From NCBI GenBank assembly GCA_045587285.1, contig JAZNBZ010000071.1, forward strand, positions 1 to 22,467: a DNA stretch of 22,467 bases. The letters run 5' to 3'. Position numbers and translations under genes: made by a program. Shown here piece after piece: positions 14,689 through 22,467 of the stretch (position 1 is the first letter of the stretch; every line of letters starts with the position of its first letter). The notes beneath the pieces were generated by a model that saw only the letters and a program-made list of their open reading frames with translations, was not told the origin of the DNA and did not search any database. Source of the stretch: Flemingiibacterium sp045587285 (GTDB lineage: Bacteria > Bacillota > Clostridia > Oscillospirales > CAG-272).

Positions 14689-15864
14689 ATGTCAAAGCTT
14701 AACTTAACAATTCCCGAGGGCACTCGCGACCTACTCTACCGCGAGGCACGCCTTTATGACGCCGTATGCGCCGACTTTAACCGTATATACGAAAACGGAG
14801 GCTTTTCGCGTATATCCACTCCCGCAGTGGAGAATTACGACCTTTTCACAAAGGTCAACCCCTCGCTCCGTGAGGAGAATATCTACAAGCTTACCGATAA
14901 CACGGGACATCTGCTCGTTATCCGTCCCGACAATACGACGCCTATCGCGCGCGTCGTTGCGACGAAGCTAAAGAGTGCGCCGCTTGTGCAGAAGCTTTAC
15001 TACAATCAGCATATCTACCGCGTAAACAGCGACTACTCGGGTATGCGAAACGAAATGCTTCAAAGCGGCATCGAGCTTATCGGTGCCGGCGGTATAAAGA
15101 GCGACCTTCTTTGCATTATGACCGCACTCGATGCGCTGAAGTCTATCGGGCTTAACTTCAAGCTCGAAATAGGCCACGTCGGCTACTTTAACGCGCTTAT
15201 CTCCAAAATGAACCTTACCGACGACGAGGTTATGACCGTACGAAGCTTTGTTGAAGCGAAAAATTTTGTGTCGCTCGGTATGTTCGATAAAAATCTGCAA
15301 AACGACGTTATCCGCGAGCTTCCGCTCCTTTACGGAAACGAAGAGGTCTTTGCAAAGGCAGAGGCGCTTGCCGCTGACAACACCGACGCACTCGCGGCAC
15401 TCGACTACGTGCGCTCGCTTTACGCGGCACTCTGCGCGGCGGGCTACGGCGACTACATTATGGTCGATATGAGTATGGTGCATAAGTTCGACTATTACAC
15501 GGGCACGGTAATGCGCGGCTATATCGACCGCGCGGGCGAGCCTGTCCTCAAGGGCGGCAGATACGATAATCTGCTTTGTCAGTTCGACTACGACGTTCCC
15601 GCGACGGGCTTTGCGATAAACGTGTGCGCGGTGTGCGACGCGCTTATAAAGTCGGGTAAGCTTCCCGAAAATAAGCCGTCCGACGCCGTGGTGTTCTACG
15701 ATAAGGACAGCCTCGGCGCGGCGATCGGTCTTAAAAACAGCTATGCCGAGAAGGGCAAGGTGTGCGAGCTGTCGGCGTTTGATACGTTAGAGGAAACCGA
15801 AGCGTACGCGAAGGCGATGAACATAGGCAAGGTCATAAACCTTGCGAGAGGAGCAGAGGAATGA
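14689..15864 (+). CDS. hisZ: ATP phosphoribosyltransferase regulatory subunit
   Basis: HisZ is a catalytically inactive paralogue of histidyl-tRNA synthetase. It partners with short-form HisG and makes it active and sensitive to histidine. From this ATG the protein has 391 residues and starts MSKLNLTIPEGTRDLLYREA, as the family does. It shows the class II synthetase-like blocks IRPDNTTPIARVV (78-90), MLQSGIELIG (123-132), FDYYTGTVMRGYI and KGGRYDNL. The open frame continues 83 codons upstream through a palindromic repeat. That extension has no family resemblance, so I reject it. The stop overlaps the hisG start (ATGA). Confidence 0.93.
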   Translation: MSKLNLTIPEGTRDLLYREARLYDAVCADFNRIYENGGFSRISTPAVENYDLFTKVNPSLREENIYKLTDNTGHLLVIRPDNTTPIARVVATKLKSAPLVQKLYYNQHIYRVNSDYSGMRNEMLQSGIELIGAGGIKSDLLCIMTALDALKSIGLNFKLEIGHVGYFNALISKMNLTDDEVMTVRSFVEAKNFVSLGMFDKNLQNDVIRELPLLYGNEEVFAKAEALAADNTDALAALDYVRSLYAALCAAGYGDYIMVDMSMVHKFDYYTGTVMRGYIDRAGEPVLKGGRYDNLLCQFDYDVPATGFAINVCAVCDALIKSGKLPENKPSDAVVFYDKDSLGAAIGLKNSYAEKGKVCELSAFDTLEETEAYAKAMNIGKVINLARGAEE

Positions 15865-16487
15865 TAAGAATAGCTCTTACCAAGGGTAGAATAGAAAAGA
15901 AGGCCGTTGAGATGCTCGCGGCGGCAGGCTACGATTGCTCGGAGCTTTTAGAAAAGGGCAGAAAGCTTATTTTTAAGCTCGGAGAGGACGATATAGAGGT
16001 CGTGCTTGCCAAGGCGGCGGACGTTATAACCTACATCGAGCACGGTGTGTGCGACGTCGGCATCGTCGGCGAGGACACGATTATGGAGCACGGTAAGTGG
16101 TTCCACGAGCTGCTCGATTTAAACTTTGGCAAGTGCAAGTTCGCGCTTGCAGGCATAAAGGGCAAGGATTTTTACGAGGGCTATACCCACAAGATAATCG
16201 CGTCCAAGTACCCGAACGTTACGAAGAATTATTTTAATAGTAAGGGCATCGACGTTGAGATAGTAAAGATCGAGGGCTCGGTCGAGCTCGCACCGCTTCT
16301 CAACCTCTCCGACGCTATCGTGGACATCGTCGAAACGGGCTCAACGCTCCGTGAAAACGGACTTGAGGTCTACGAGGACGTGGCGTACATCTCCACACGC
16401 CTTATCGTCAATACGGCGGCGATAAAGCTCAAAAAGGCGGAGATAGACGAGCTTGTCGAGCGCATCAAGGCGCAGATCGAACAGTAA
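15861..16487 (+). CDS. hisG: ATP phosphoribosyltransferase catalytic subunit, short form
   Basis: HisG joins ATP and PRPP to phosphoribosyl-ATP, the first and feedback-controlled step of histidine synthesis. At 208 residues it is the short form, lacking the C-terminal regulatory domain, which explains the adjacent hisZ. Motifs are RIALTKGRIEK at the start, CDVGIVGEDT, and the PRPP-binding loop DAIVDIVETGSTLRENGL (151-168). The ATGA overlap with hisZ and an AGAGGA just upstream suggest coupled translation and balanced subunits. Confidence 0.96.
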   Translation: MIRIALTKGRIEKKAVEMLAAAGYDCSELLEKGRKLIFKLGEDDIEVVLAKAADVITYIEHGVCDVGIVGEDTIMEHGKWFHELLDLNFGKCKFALAGIKGKDFYEGYTHKIIASKYPNVTKNYFNSKGIDVEIVKIEGSVELAPLLNLSDAIVDIVETGSTLRENGLEVYEDVAYISTRLIVNTAAIKLKKAEIDELVERIKAQIEQ

Positions 16488-16500
16488 AGGTGGTTTCAAA

Positions 16501-17772
16501 ATGAAGCTTTACGATAAAACACAAACGGATACGCTTCTCGCGTCCCTCGCCGAGAGGGCGGAGAACATCTCACCCGAGATAATGGCGACGGTTTCCGAGG
16601 TCATCGCAAGCGTACGCAAAAACGGCGACGCGGCACTTAAAGAATACACGGCGAAGTTTGATAAGGTCGAGCTTGATAGCTTCTACCTTTCCGACGCCGA
16701 AAAGGACTCGCTTATAGCGAAGGTGCCCGACGAATTAAAGAAGGTCATCGACGAGGCGGCGGCGAACATCTTCGCGTTCCACGAGAAGCAAAAGCAGAAC
16801 TCGTGGATGATGAACGAAAACGGTAAGGTTATGGGACAGCTCGTGCGTCCGCTCGAGAAGGTTGGGCTTTACGTCCCCGGCGGCACGGCGGCATACCCGT
16901 CGAGCGTGCTTATGAACGCTATTCCTGCAAAGGTTGCAGGTGTTGAGAAAATAGTAATCGTCACGCCTCCGAAGAAAGAGGGCATCAATCCTGCCGTCGT
17001 TTACGCGGCGAAGGTTGCGGGCATCGACGATATTATACAGGTCGGCGGCGCGCAGGCTGTCGCGGCGCTCGCATACGGTACTGAGAGCGTGCCGAGAGTT
17101 GACAAGATAGTCGGCCCCGGCAATATTTTCGTTGCTATGGCAAAGAAGCTCGTTTTCGGCGCGGTGGATATTGATATGATCGCAGGTCCGTCCGAGGTTC
17201 TCGTCGTTGCCGACGAGCACGCAAATCCCGCGTACGTGGCGGCTGATTTAATGAGTCAGGCGGAGCACGATCCTATGGCGGCGTCGATACTCGTTACCAC
17301 CTCGAAGTCGCTTGCAGACGAGGTTATAGCCGAGATCGAGCGCCAGAAGGCAACGCTTTCACGCTGTGACATTATCGACCGCTCGCTTGACGCGTACGGC
17401 GCGATAATCGTAGTTGACACTATAGAGGAAGCAATCGAGCTTTCAAACAAGATCGCTCCCGAGCATCTTGAGCTCGCGCTTGCGAACCCGTTTGAGGCAT
17501 TATCGCTCGTTAAAAACGCAGGCTCGATATTCCTTGGCGACAACGCGCCCGAGCCGCTTGGCGATTACTTCGCAGGACCGAACCACGTGCTTCCCACAAA
17601 CGGCACGGCGAGATTTTCCTCGGCGCTCGGTGTTGACAGCTTTATTAAGAAGTCGAGCTACCTCTACTACAGCGAGGATGCGCTTAAGGCTGTCGGCGAG
17701 AAGGTAGTCACCTTCGCAAACGCCGAGGGGCTTTCCGCACACGCAAATTCCATACTGCAAAGATTAAAGTGA
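16501..17772 (+). CDS. hisD: histidinol dehydrogenase
   Basis: HisD performs the last two steps, oxidising L-histidinol to histidine with two NAD+ and a zinc ion. The 423 residues include LYVPGGTAAYPSSVLMNAIPA, VGPGNIFVAMAKK, DMIAGPSEVLVVAD, MSQAEHDP, and the catalytic pair E321-H322 in APEHLELALANP. DYFAGPNHVLPTNGTARF is also intact. An upstream in-frame ATG at 16453 lies inside hisG. The AAAGGTGG 7 nt before 16501 decides this start. Thirteen nt separate it from hisG. Confidence 0.96.
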   Translation: MKLYDKTQTDTLLASLAERAENISPEIMATVSEVIASVRKNGDAALKEYTAKFDKVELDSFYLSDAEKDSLIAKVPDELKKVIDEAAANIFAFHEKQKQNSWMMNENGKVMGQLVRPLEKVGLYVPGGTAAYPSSVLMNAIPAKVAGVEKIVIVTPPKKEGINPAVVYAAKVAGIDDIIQVGGAQAVAALAYGTESVPRVDKIVGPGNIFVAMAKKLVFGAVDIDMIAGPSEVLVVADEHANPAYVAADLMSQAEHDPMAASILVTTSKSLADEVIAEIERQKATLSRCDIIDRSLDAYGAIIVVDTIEEAIELSNKIAPEHLELALANPFEALSLVKNAGSIFLGDNAPEPLGDYFAGPNHVLPTNGTARFSSALGVDSFIKKSSYLYYSEDALKAVGEKVVTFANAEGLSAHANSILQRLK

Positions 17773-17779
17773 GAAAATT

Positions 17780-18847
17780 ATGATAGAAAACCTCATCCCC
17801 AAAAAGGTACGCGAGCTCGAGGAGTACCGCCCCAATATGACGCCCTGCCGCGTTCGCCTTGACGCGAACGAGAGCCCGTTTTTGCCCTCGAAAGAGGTGC
17901 TTGACGAGCTTGCGACGGCGGTGTATTCGCTTGACTTTAACCGCTATCCCGACCCGTACGCAACCGAGCTTGTGAAGGCGTTTGCCGCGATTTACAAGGT
18001 AAAGAGCGACAACGTGGTCGCAGGCAACGGCTCGGACGAGCTTATAAGCCTTATCGCAGGCGGTCTTGTTGAGAGCGGTGACACCGTAACGGTCGTGCTG
18101 CCCGACTTTTCGATGTACGAGTTTTACTCGACGCTCGCAGGCGCGGCATCGGTTAAATTTATAAAGAGCGAGAGCTTTGAGGTGGATTTTGAAAAGCTTT
18201 TCGACGCGGTAAGCGAAACGGGCTCGAAGCTCGTTATCTTCTCAAATCCGTGCAATCCCACGGGCTGGGTGTGTCCGCGTGCGGACGTTGAGGCGTTTAT
18301 TGCAAAGACCGACGCGCTCGTCGTCGTAGACGAGGCTTATATGGAGTTTGCCGAGGTGAACGAGAGCGTTATCGACCTTACCGAGAAATACGATAATCTC
18401 ATCGTTTTAAAAACGATGTCGAAGGCGTACGGTGCGGCGGCACTTCGTCTTGGCTTTGCCATATCGGGCTGTGAGCTTGCAAGTGCGCTTCGCAAGATCA
18501 AAAGCCCTTACAATGTCAACACGGTTTCGCAGGTGTTCGGCAAAATTATACTTTCGCATTATAGCGAAATCGAGGCAAACGTCGCGGCGATGCGCGAAAA
18601 TCTCGCGTATATGCGCGAGAGCATTATCGCAATAAGCTCTGACAAAATTGAGCGAGTTTGCCCGACGGCGGCGAATTTCGTTTACATTAAGATGGCGTCT
18701 GCCAACGTGGCTCGCGAGGTGTTTGAGGCTCTTATGGCGCGCGGCGTGGCGATACGCTGTATGCGCGGCGGATACATCCGCATTTGTGCAGGCACGCGCG
18801 AGGAATGTGAGATATTCCTGACTGAATTTTCGGAGGTTATCAAATGA
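17780..18847 (+). CDS. hisC: histidinol-phosphate aminotransferase
   Basis: HisC is a PLP-dependent fold-type I aminotransferase converting imidazole acetol phosphate and glutamate to histidinol phosphate. The 355 residues show LDANESPF near the start, NRYPDPY, GNGSDELI, FSNPCNPTGW, VVDEAYMEF, and the PLP lysine K215 in KTMSKAYGAAALRLGF. It lies between hisD and hisB, with 7 nt after hisD and an ATGA overlap with hisB. Related aminotransferases share this fold, but the operon context makes HisC secure. Confidence 0.95.
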   Translation: MIENLIPKKVRELEEYRPNMTPCRVRLDANESPFLPSKEVLDELATAVYSLDFNRYPDPYATELVKAFAAIYKVKSDNVVAGNGSDELISLIAGGLVESGDTVTVVLPDFSMYEFYSTLAGAASVKFIKSESFEVDFEKLFDAVSETGSKLVIFSNPCNPTGWVCPRADVEAFIAKTDALVVVDEAYMEFAEVNESVIDLTEKYDNLIVLKTMSKAYGAAALRLGFAISGCELASALRKIKSPYNVNTVSQVFGKIILSHYSEIEANVAAMRENLAYMRESIIAISSDKIERVCPTAANFVYIKMASANVAREVFEALMARGVAIRCMRGGYIRICAGTREECEIFLTEFSEVIK

Positions 18848-19425
18848 GTAAGGCTTCTCTTACACGAAACACTCTTGAAACGAAAATAACTATGTCCGTT
18901 GACTTCGGCGTAACCGAGGGCTTCGGGCTTCGCGGAACGAGCGGCATCGGCTTTTTCGACCATATGCTCAATTCCGTAGCCGTACATTCGCGTTCGGTTA
19001 TCGAGCTTCAAATGACGGGCGATCTGCACGTTGACTGTCACCACACTATTGAGGACGTCGGTATCGTATACGGTAAGCTGCTTGCCGAAATTATAAAGGC
19101 GCGTGGTCCTATCGTACGCTACGCGACGTCGTTTATCCCGATGGACGAGGCGTTGGCACGTGCAGTTATCGACGTTTCGGGCAGACCGTACATCGTGTGC
19201 GACTACACACCGACCTCTCCTATGATAGGCGAGTACGACACGCAGATGACGGCGGAGTTTTTCCGCGCGGTTGCCTTTAATATGGGCGCGACGCTTCATT
19301 TGGCGCTTCTTTACGGCAAAAACGACCACCACGGCGTCGAGGCAATATACAAGGCGTTCGCGCACGCGCTCGCCGATGCAATAAAGCCGCGTGATACCGT
19401 GCTGTCGGCAAAGGGAGTTTTGTAA
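18844..19425 (+). CDS. hisB: imidazoleglycerol-phosphate dehydratase
   Basis: HisB dehydrates imidazoleglycerol phosphate to imidazole acetol phosphate using two Mn ions. The 193-residue protein is the monofunctional form, without the N-terminal phosphatase domain of the enterobacterial HisB. Both metal motifs are intact: HHTIED (66-71) and DHHGVEAIYKAFAHAL (from 161). GGAGG lies 8 nt before the ATG, and the start overlaps the hisC stop by 4 nt. Because this protein lacks a phosphatase domain and no phosphatase gene is present, that step must be encoded elsewhere. Confidence 0.96.
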   Translation: MSKASLTRNTLETKITMSVDFGVTEGFGLRGTSGIGFFDHMLNSVAVHSRSVIELQMTGDLHVDCHHTIEDVGIVYGKLLAEIIKARGPIVRYATSFIPMDEALARAVIDVSGRPYIVCDYTPTSPMIGEYDTQMTAEFFRAVAFNMGATLHLALLYGKNDHHGVEAIYKAFAHALADAIKPRDTVLSAKGVL

Positions 19426-19429
19426 TTTT

Positions 19430-20059
19430 ATGAAGAAGATCGGTGTAATCGACTATGGAATGGGCAATCTCCATTCAGTTAAAAACGCGCTTGATTTTAT
19501 CGGCGCGGACTCGTTTGTGTCGGATAAGATAGACGAGCTTTCCAAAGCGGACGGACTTATCCTGCCCGGTGTCGGCGCGTTTCCCGACGCGATGGATCGA
19601 CTTCGCTCGACGGGGCTTGATGAGTTTGTAAAAGAATATGTTAAGAATAAGCCGCTTATCGGCATTTGCCTTGGTATGCAGCTTCTTTTCGATAAGAGCT
19701 ATGAGTTTCGCGAGTGTGACGGGCTTTCGCTTATCGGCGGCGAGGTCGTGAAGATTGTAGAAGAGGGCTTAAAGGTGCCGCATATGGGCTGGAACGAGCT
19801 TAAGCTCGTAAATCCCTCACCGATAGCCGCTTCGCTGAAGGAAGGCGATCAGGTGTACTTCGTACACTCTTACAAGGCTAACGTGCGTGACAGAGCCGAT
19901 CTCGTAGCCGTTACCGACTACGGCAACGAGGTCACGGCAATAGTCGCGCGCCACAACGTGTACGGCTGTCAGTTCCACCCCGAAAAGAGCGAAAGCGTGG
20001 GACTTGACATTCTTCGCAGCTTCTGGAGGATAGTAAATGATAATATTACCTGCAATTGA
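19430..20059 (+). CDS. hisH: imidazole glycerol phosphate synthase, glutamine amidotransferase subunit
   Basis: HisH hydrolyses glutamine and passes ammonia to HisF. The 209 residues carry the class I amidotransferase triad: C80 in GICLGMQLLF, and H183 and E185 in FHPEKS. DYGMGNLHSVKNAL stands at the N-terminus. An in-frame ATG at 19391 lies inside hisB. The start at 19430 is preferred on homology, with AAGGGAG 12 nt upstream. Its 3' end overlaps hisA by 23 nt. Confidence 0.96.
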   Translation: MKKIGVIDYGMGNLHSVKNALDFIGADSFVSDKIDELSKADGLILPGVGAFPDAMDRLRSTGLDEFVKEYVKNKPLIGICLGMQLLFDKSYEFRECDGLSLIGGEVVKIVEEGLKVPHMGWNELKLVNPSPIAASLKEGDQVYFVHSYKANVRDRADLVAVTDYGNEVTAIVARHNVYGCQFHPEKSESVGLDILRSFWRIVNDNITCN

Positions 20060-20756
20060 CATACTTGGCGGCAAGTGCGTGCGCCTCACGAAGGGCGAGT
20101 ACGGCACAGCCGAGAAGGTTGCGGCTGATCCTATCGAAACCGCACTTTCATTTGAGAGAGCCGGCGCAGAGTTTATCCATATGGTAGACCTCGACGGCGC
20201 AAAAGAGGGAAGCCGCGTTAACTCGGATATCTACACCGAGGTGGCGCGCCGCGTAAACGTACCGATAGAGGTCGGCGGCGGTATTCGCGATATGGATACT
20301 ATCGACTACTACATAAACAAGGGCATCGAGCGCGTTATAATCGGCTCGGCGGCGCTAAAAAATCCGCCGCTCGTTAAAGAGGCGGTAGAGAAGTACGGCG
20401 ATCGCATCGCGGTTGGTATAGACGCTCTTGACGGAATGGTTAAGACCGCGGGCTGGCTTGAGGGCTCCGACGTAAACTACATCGACCTTGCGCGCGAAAT
20501 GGCGGCTGTCGGCGTGAAATACGTCATCTTCACCGATATTTCAAGGGACGGCACGCTTGAAGGCCCGAATCTTACGCAACTTGCTGCACTTGCAAACGCC
20601 GTTGATATAAACATCATCGCAAGTGGCGGTATACGCGACATCGGAAACATACGCGACCTTGCCAAAATGAACCTCTACGGCGCGATCTGCGGCAAGTCGA
20701 TATATTCGGGCTCGCTTGATTTAAGAGAAGCTATCGAAGTTTCGAAAGGAAATTAA
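20037..20756 (+). CDS. hisA: phosphoribosylformimino-AICAR-phosphate isomerase
   Basis: HisA catalyses the Amadori rearrangement of ProFAR to PRFAR. The 239-residue TIM barrel begins MIILPAIDILGGKCVRLTKG, with the first catalytic Asp in AIDI, and continues with HMVDLDGAKEG, VGGGIRDM, AVGIDALDG, and two phosphate loops, ASGGIRD and the GKSIYSG region. GGAGGA (20024-20029) inside hisH precedes the ATG by 7 nt. The 23-nt overlap with hisH suggests coupled translation. Confidence 0.96.
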   Translation: MIILPAIDILGGKCVRLTKGEYGTAEKVAADPIETALSFERAGAEFIHMVDLDGAKEGSRVNSDIYTEVARRVNVPIEVGGGIRDMDTIDYYINKGIERVIIGSAALKNPPLVKEAVEKYGDRIAVGIDALDGMVKTAGWLEGSDVNYIDLAREMAAVGVKYVIFTDISRDGTLEGPNLTQLAALANAVDINIIASGGIRDIGNIRDLAKMNLYGAICGKSIYSGSLDLREAIEVSKGN

Positions 20757-20758
20757 AA

Positions 20759-21520
20759 ATGCTTTCAAAAAGAATTATACCGTGCCTTGACGTTAAGGAC
20801 GGCCGCGTTGTCAAGGGCGTGAATTTCGTAGGCCTGCGCGACGCGGGAGATCCCGTCGAGAGTGCGAAATTTTATAACGGTCAGGGTGCGGACGAGCTTA
20901 CTTTTCTTGACATTACCGCATCGAGTGACAGACGAAAAACTATCGTTGACGTGGTCGAGCGCACCGCAAAAGAGGTATTTATGCCGCTTACCGTCGGCGG
21001 CGGAATACGCACGGTCGAGGACTTCCGCGAGATACTTCTCGCAGGTGCCGATAAGGTTGCCGTGAACTCGTCGGCGGTGCTGAATAAGCGTATAATCGCA
21101 GACGCGGCGGACAAGTTCGGCAGTCAGTGCGTGGTGCTTGCCATCGACGCGAAGCGTTGCGAGGACGGTCATTTTACCGTTTACATCAACGGCGGACGCA
21201 AGGATATGGGCATCGACGCTATCGAGTGGGCGATCGAGGCGGAGCGCCTCGGCGCAGGTGAGATATTGCTCACCTCAATGGACACCGACGGCACGAAAAA
21301 CGGCTTCGATATCGAGCTTACGCGCGCCGTATGCGAGCGCGTTAAGATACCCGTTATCGCGTCGGGCGGCGGCGGAAATCTTACGCATTTCTCGGACGTG
21401 TTCGAGCAAACGGGATGCGATGCGGCGCTTGCGGCAAGCCTGTTCCATTTCCGCGAGCTGTCGGTGAGAGAGGTCAAGGAGCATCTTAAGGAGAAGGGAA
21501 TACCGGTGAGATTGACGTGA
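20759..21520 (+). CDS. hisF: imidazole glycerol phosphate synthase, cyclase subunit
   Basis: HisF takes ammonia from HisH and cleaves and cyclises PRFAR into imidazoleglycerol phosphate and AICAR. The 253-residue TIM barrel starts KRIIPCLDVKDGRVVKGVNF, with catalytic Asp in CLDV, and has LTVGGGIRTVEDF, KVAVNSSAV, VLAIDAKR (second catalytic Asp), and IASGGGGNLTHF. It is a paralogue of HisA next door. AAAGGA lies before the ATG, 2 nt after hisA. The stop overlaps the hisI GTG start. Confidence 0.97.
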   Translation: MLSKRIIPCLDVKDGRVVKGVNFVGLRDAGDPVESAKFYNGQGADELTFLDITASSDRRKTIVDVVERTAKEVFMPLTVGGGIRTVEDFREILLAGADKVAVNSSAVLNKRIIADAADKFGSQCVVLAIDAKRCEDGHFTVYINGGRKDMGIDAIEWAIEAERLGAGEILLTSMDTDGTKNGFDIELTRAVCERVKIPVIASGGGGNLTHFSDVFEQTGCDAALAASLFHFRELSVREVKEHLKEKGIPVRLT

Positions 21521-21861
21521 TAGACAAGAGTGTTGATTTAGACGTATTTTTTAAAAAGGGCGAGCTTATTCCCGCAATCGTGCAGGACGCCGAGAACGGC
21601 GACGTTTTGATGCTCGCGTATATGAACAAAGAGTCGCTATCGCTCACGCTTGAGAGCGGTTATACGTGGTTCTGGAGCCGTTCGCGCGGCGAGCTTTGGA
21701 ACAAAGGTGCGACGTCGGGCCACAAGCAGAAGGTGATGTCACTGTCGTACGACTGCGACGAGGACACGCTTCTCGTTAAGGTCATTCAAACGGGTGCGGC
21801 GTGTCACACGGGTGCGCGCACGTGCTTCTATAGAGAACTTATGAATTTGGAGAGTGAATAA
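21517..21861 (+). CDS. hisI: phosphoribosyl-AMP cyclohydrolase
   Basis: HisI opens the adenine ring of PR-AMP to give ProFAR, using zinc and magnesium. The 114-residue stand-alone protein has FWSRSRGELWNKGATSGH and the metal-binding YDCDEDTLL with C in ACHTGARTCFYR. The start is GTG, overlapping the hisF TGA as GTGA. It is separate from hisE here, whereas the two are fused in enterobacteria and many other bacteria. Confidence 0.95.
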   Translation: MIDKSVDLDVFFKKGELIPAIVQDAENGDVLMLAYMNKESLSLTLESGYTWFWSRSRGELWNKGATSGHKQKVMSLSYDCDEDTLLVKVIQTGAACHTGARTCFYRELMNLESE

Positions 21862-21862
21862 T

Positions 21863-22192
21863 ATGAACGACAACGTATTAAAGGACTTGTACGCGGTTGT
21901 AGCAGACCGCAAAATAAACCCCGAGGAGGGCTCTTACACCTGCTATCTTTTTGAAAAGGGACTCGACAAGATTCTCAAAAAGGTTGGCGAGGAGTGCGCC
22001 GAGACGATAATTGCCGCAAAAAACGGCGACAACGAGGAATTAAAGAACGAAATCGCCGACCTCATCTATCACATTATGGTGATGATGAACGAGCGCGGTC
22101 TTTCGCTTGACGACGTGCTCGCCGAGCTCGACGCCCGCTCGAAAAAAATTGGCAACCTCAAGAAAATGAAGGTTGTCGATAGAAATACTTGA
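21863..22192 (+). CDS. hisE: phosphoribosyl-ATP pyrophosphatase
   Basis: HisE removes pyrophosphate from PR-ATP, the second pathway step. It is an all-alpha protein of the MazG-like superfamily. From the ATG at 21863 it has 109 residues. Motifs are YTCYLFEKGLDKILKKVGEE, CAETIIAAKNGD, and EIADLIYHIMVMM (metal-binding Glu/Asp). A GTG at 21854 is in frame, but GGAG at 21849-21852 is well spaced (10 nt) only for the ATG, which lies 1 nt after the hisI stop. It is the last gene of the operon, directly before the terminator. Confidence 0.95.
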   Translation: MNDNVLKDLYAVVADRKINPEEGSYTCYLFEKGLDKILKKVGEECAETIIAAKNGDNEELKNEIADLIYHIMVMMNERGLSLDDVLAELDARSKKIGNLKKMKVVDRNT

Positions 22193-22193
22193 T

Positions 22194-22229
22194 AAAAACG
22201 CCACAGAGTGTATGCTCTGTGGCGTTTTT
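22194..22229 (+). terminator. intrinsic terminator of the his operon
   Basis: A perfect inverted repeat, AAAAACGCCACAGAG (22194-22208) with CTCTGTGGCGTTTTT (22215-22229), has a 6-nt loop TGTATG. The T-run works on the plus strand, and the A-run makes it able to stop minus-strand transcription too. Confidence 0.95.
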
Positions 22230-22248
22230 AGTCCTCGCGCGCCTTGCG

Positions 22249-22275
22249 CGTTCGGGGGAACGAACGGCTACCGTT
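22249..22275. repeat. small nested palindromes after the his operon
   Basis: CGTTC (22249-22253) with GAACG (22262-22266), and AACGG (22263-22267) with CCGTT (22271-22275, loop CTA). They are mutually exclusive because they share bases. They are part of the gene-free repeat tract. Confidence 0.45.
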
Positions 22276-22280
22276 ACCCC

Positions 22281-22308
22281 GTAGGGGGCGACGTCCTCGA
22301 CGCCCCGC
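22281..22308. repeat. GTAGGGGCG-type repeat, half copy
   Basis: GTAGGGGGCG leads into an imperfect hairpin, GGGGCG-A-CG / CG-A-CGCCCC (A-A mismatch). It resembles the left half of the units at 3311 and 4346 with different arm bases, and has no closing CGCCCCTAC. Confidence 0.5.
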
Positions 22309-22338
22309 CAACGAACGCATACCGCTCGAGTTGACCTC

Positions 22339-22354
22339 GCCGCCTTTCGGCGGC
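22339..22354. repeat. GCCGCC hairpin
   Basis: A perfect 6-bp stem GCCGCC/GGCGGC with loop TTTC. No T-run follows on either strand. It lies just outside the larger 22366-22418 palindrome and may be part of the same repeat. Confidence 0.55.
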
Positions 22355-22365
22355 TCAGGGAAACG

Positions 22366-22418
22366 AAAAGGGGGAGGAGGAACTATCTCAGTCGCCGACA
22401 GCTCCTCCTCCCCCTTTT
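22366..22418. repeat. 16-bp-arm palindrome at the window end
   Basis: AAAAGGGGGAGGAGGA (22366-22381) pairs perfectly with 22403-22418 across a 21-nt centre. Read on the minus strand the centre contains GCTGTCGGCGACTGAG, reminiscent of dispersed repeats I recall from gut Clostridia genomes. The stretch 22419-22467 holds no gene; it ends in AAAGGGAGCCTTATC, possibly the edge of another repeat. Confidence 0.7.
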
Positions 22419-22467
22419 AATCCCCCTTCACCTCTTGGCTCAAATATATGTAAAAGGGAGCCTTATC

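Overview
The window is chromosomal DNA from a Gram-positive, low-to-medium GC anaerobe of the Clostridia, most likely a gut Oscillospiraceae/Ruminococcaceae-type organism. The evidence is the gene order rpsB-tsf-pyrH-frr-uppS-cdsA-dxr-rseP-ispG-polC, a PolC-type replicative polymerase, a HisZ-dependent short HisG, AAAGGAGG-type ribosome binding sites, and small GTAGGGGCG palindromic repeats that I recall as common in gut Clostridia. The taxonomy is inference; there is no rRNA in the window.

Layout. (1) 18-1229, minus strand: a secreted, probably surface-anchored protein with an Ig-like 'YQWYK' domain. Its signal peptide can only be read from an ATA start codon. It is transcribed divergently from rpsB. 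(2) 1376-3280: a strong promoter, a structured leader, rpsB (S2) and tsf (EF-Ts), closed by a clear intrinsic terminator. (3) 3483-14398: pyrH-frr-uppS-cdsA-dxr-rseP-ispG-polC. These genes link UMP synthesis and ribosome recycling to undecaprenyl-PP and CDP-diacylglycerol synthesis, two MEP isoprenoid steps (dxr, ispG), intramembrane proteolysis and chromosome replication. A terminator-like hairpin sits between frr and uppS. (4) 14421-22229: a compact histidine operon hisZ-G-D-C-B-H-A-F-I-E with its own consensus promoter, a 233-nt leader carrying a palindromic repeat, tight or overlapping gene junctions and a perfect terminator. Together the genes cover the route from ATP + PRPP to histidine, except histidinol-phosphate phosphatase, which is absent from the window. 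(5) 22230-22467: a gene-free tract built of palindromic repeats.

Most of the window is conserved housekeeping sequence, and I found no new defence, mobile or biosynthetic system. The points that deserve a second look are the ATA start and split Ig-like architecture of the surface protein, the palindromic repeat family whose stem sequences differ between copies yet stay self-complementary, the structured leaders of rpsB and hisZ (the latter with a hairpin between its Shine-Dalgarno and start codon), and the terminator-like element inside the uppS-polC transcription unit.
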